From positions 1 to 7,557 of the forward strand of contig JALTPW010000880.1 of the NCBI GenBank assembly GCA_026999335.1: a stretch of 7,557 bases of DNA, given 5' to 3'. A model generated the notes under the pieces. It was not told the DNA's origin. It did no database searches and worked only from the letters and a program-made list of their open reading frames with translations. The position numbers and the translations under genes are program-made. The DNA is from Chromatiales bacterium (GTDB taxonomy: Bacteria; Pseudomonadota; Gammaproteobacteria; SZUA-152). This document shows, one piece after another, positions 7,015-7,557 of the stretch. How positions within the stretch are numbered: position 1 is the first letter of the stretch; each line of letters begins with the position of its first letter.

Positions 7015-7239
7015 ATGCGTGAATACCACTTCCGAATCGCCATTTCCGCCGAGCGTTATCTGGCCCACTATCAGGGTTTGGTGCACGGCGTGGTGGTGAC
7101 CCTGGCCGACGGCATGCGGCTGGAGTTTCCTGCTGAAAGCCTGCGTCCCTTCGTGACCCACGATGGTATCTATGGGCAGTTCGTGCTGCGCGTGGACGCC
7201 AATAACAGATTGCAGTCCTTGCAACGGGTGGGCGACTGA
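7015..7239 (+). CDS. DUF2835 family small protein
   Basis: A 74-residue soluble protein that I recognise as DUF2835. It has the YHFRIAISAERYLAHYQG opening, a VVVTLADG turn, the highly conserved stretch FPAESLRPFVTHDGIYGQF at about residues 38-56 and a short basic tail. Length matches the family (about 70 residues), so the gene is intact. Function is unknown; the family is common in gammaproteobacteria. There is no signal peptide or membrane segment. The ATG at 7015 is forced by an in-frame TGA at 7003-7005; the nearest ribosome-like GGAG (6997-7000) is 14 bases away, further than usual. Its TGA (7237-7239) overlaps the ATG (7239-7241) of the frame that encodes the reverse transcriptase remnant, so the intron debris begins directly at the end of this gene. 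Confidence 0.9.
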   Translation: MREYHFRIAISAERYLAHYQGLVHGVVVTLADGMRLEFPAESLRPFVTHDGIYGQFVLRVDANNRLQSLQRVGD

Positions 7240-7480
7240 TGCACATCAAGCACAAAGCGCATGTCGTGCGTTATGCGGACGACTGTGTGGTGCTATGCAA
7301 AGGGGGGGCGTAGAGGAGTCACTGGAAGTGCTGCGGCAGATTCCAAAACGACGGGGTCTTAGTCTCAACGAGATCAAAACCCACATCGTGGACGCCACGC
7401 GGAAGAGCTTCAATTTCCTGGAATTTTCCATACGGATGAGTCAAGGAGTGTGTACTGGAAAACCGTACCCAAATGTCTGA
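7239..7480 (+). pseudogene. Truncated, frameshifted group II intron reverse transcriptase/maturase remnant
   Basis: Two frames together encode about 80 residues of a group II intron-encoded protein. In the first, VVRYADDCVVLC (7263-7298) contains the YADD catalytic motif of reverse transcriptases (domain 5). This frame hits TAG at 7311 just after a run of seven G (7302-7308). In the second frame the similarity resumes at once with VEESLEVLRQIPKRRGLSLN, then KTHIVD and SFNFLEFSIR, and GKPYPNV. These match the usual GLxLNxxKTxxVD, FxFLGF and GKxYPxV stretches of bacterial intron maturases; FLEF has Glu where Gly is standard. Everything upstream of YADD (domains 0-4) is missing, as is the thumb/X domain. 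A TGA follows at 7478-7480, although P-S continues in frame as expected for PYPxVxPS. The intact protein would make intron cDNA and aid splicing; this copy cannot. Confidence 0.88.
7302..7308 (+). other. Seven-G homopolymer at the reverse transcriptase frameshift
   Basis: The run of seven G follows AAA at 7299-7301. Eight G or five G would join the YADD frame to the VEESLEV frame (K-G-G-G-V or K-G-G-V). It is therefore the exact site of the frame break, either a true mutation or a homopolymer sequencing error. Confidence 0.75.
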
Positions 7481-7488
7481 CCGTCAGA
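7476..7488. repeat. Short palindrome at the end of the maturase frame
   Basis: TCTGAC-C-GTCAGA is a perfect 6-bp inverted repeat around a single C (in RNA a 5-bp stem with a CCG loop). It includes the TGA that ends the maturase-like frame. No T tract follows, so it is not called a terminator. Confidence 0.6.
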
Positions 7489-7519
7489 TAACTTGCTATT
7501 AGAAGATAAAGTTGAACTC

Positions 7520-7542
7520 GTGACATCGCTCTGCGGTGTCAC
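7520..7542. repeat. Strong 10-bp hairpin of unknown role near the right edge
   Basis: GTGACATCGC and GCGGTGTCAC flank a TCT loop. Nine pairs are Watson-Crick and one is a T-G pair that can form as a wobble in RNA. Neither strand has a T tract after the stem, so a factor-independent terminator is unlikely. It could be part of a structured RNA, a repeat end or a mobile-element end. The sequence does not look like the standard group II intron domain V. The window ends 15 bases later, so its context cannot be judged. Confidence 0.55.
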
Positions 7543-7557
7543 GCATCCTGTGGCGCT

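Noticed and set aside
1..7557. CRISPR array, tRNA or rRNA genes, or a defence or biosynthetic gene cluster
   Set aside because: I looked for regularly spaced direct repeats, tRNA-like cloverleaf and CCA ends, and defence or biosynthetic gene families on both strands and saw none. The only regular repeats are the protein-coding Big2 units.

Overview
The window looks like a piece of a moderately GC-rich gammaproteobacterial chromosome. This rests on the gene families seen: an ampD-ampE pair, a DUF3187 outer-envelope protein, a DUF2835 protein and a lipoprotein with a classical lipobox. The order suggests a free-living lineage (Chromatiales-like or similar) rather than an enteric one, but the genus cannot be fixed by reading alone.

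Layout, left to right. (1) Positions 1-690 hold the C-terminal half of argininosuccinate lyase (argH), cut by the window edge. (2) Positions 729-1727, same strand, encode a secreted DUF3187-family protein. (3) A gene-free gap of 337 bases (1728-2064) carries a MITE/REP-like inverted-repeat element at about 1911-2002. (4) Positions 2065-4950 encode a 961-residue lipoprotein with a GTG start, eight tandem Big2-type immunoglobulin-like repeats, a probable ninth Ig-like domain and an unassigned C-terminal domain. (5) On the minus strand, converging on the lipoprotein with only 10 bases between stops, runs a nudix-ampD-ampE operon (6930 to 4961). (6) Divergent from it is a small DUF2835 gene (7015-7239). 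(7) From the stop codon of that gene to the right edge lies a broken remnant of a group II intron reverse transcriptase/maturase, with a frameshift at a run of seven G and a stop in a conserved stretch, followed by a strong hairpin.

How the genes work together. AmpD (cytosolic anhydro-muramyl peptide amidase) and AmpE (inner-membrane protein) belong to cell-wall recycling and, where an AmpR/AmpC system exists, to beta-lactamase signalling. No ampR or ampC is in the window. The zinc-ribbon Nudix gene ends one base before the ampD start and is probably translationally coupled to it. The DUF3187 protein and the Big2 lipoprotein are both predicted envelope proteins; a functional link between them is only suggested by proximity. 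No clearly new multi-gene system was found. The least explained parts are the C-terminal domain of the lipoprotein, the intergenic repeat, and the intron remnant with its hairpin at the right edge.
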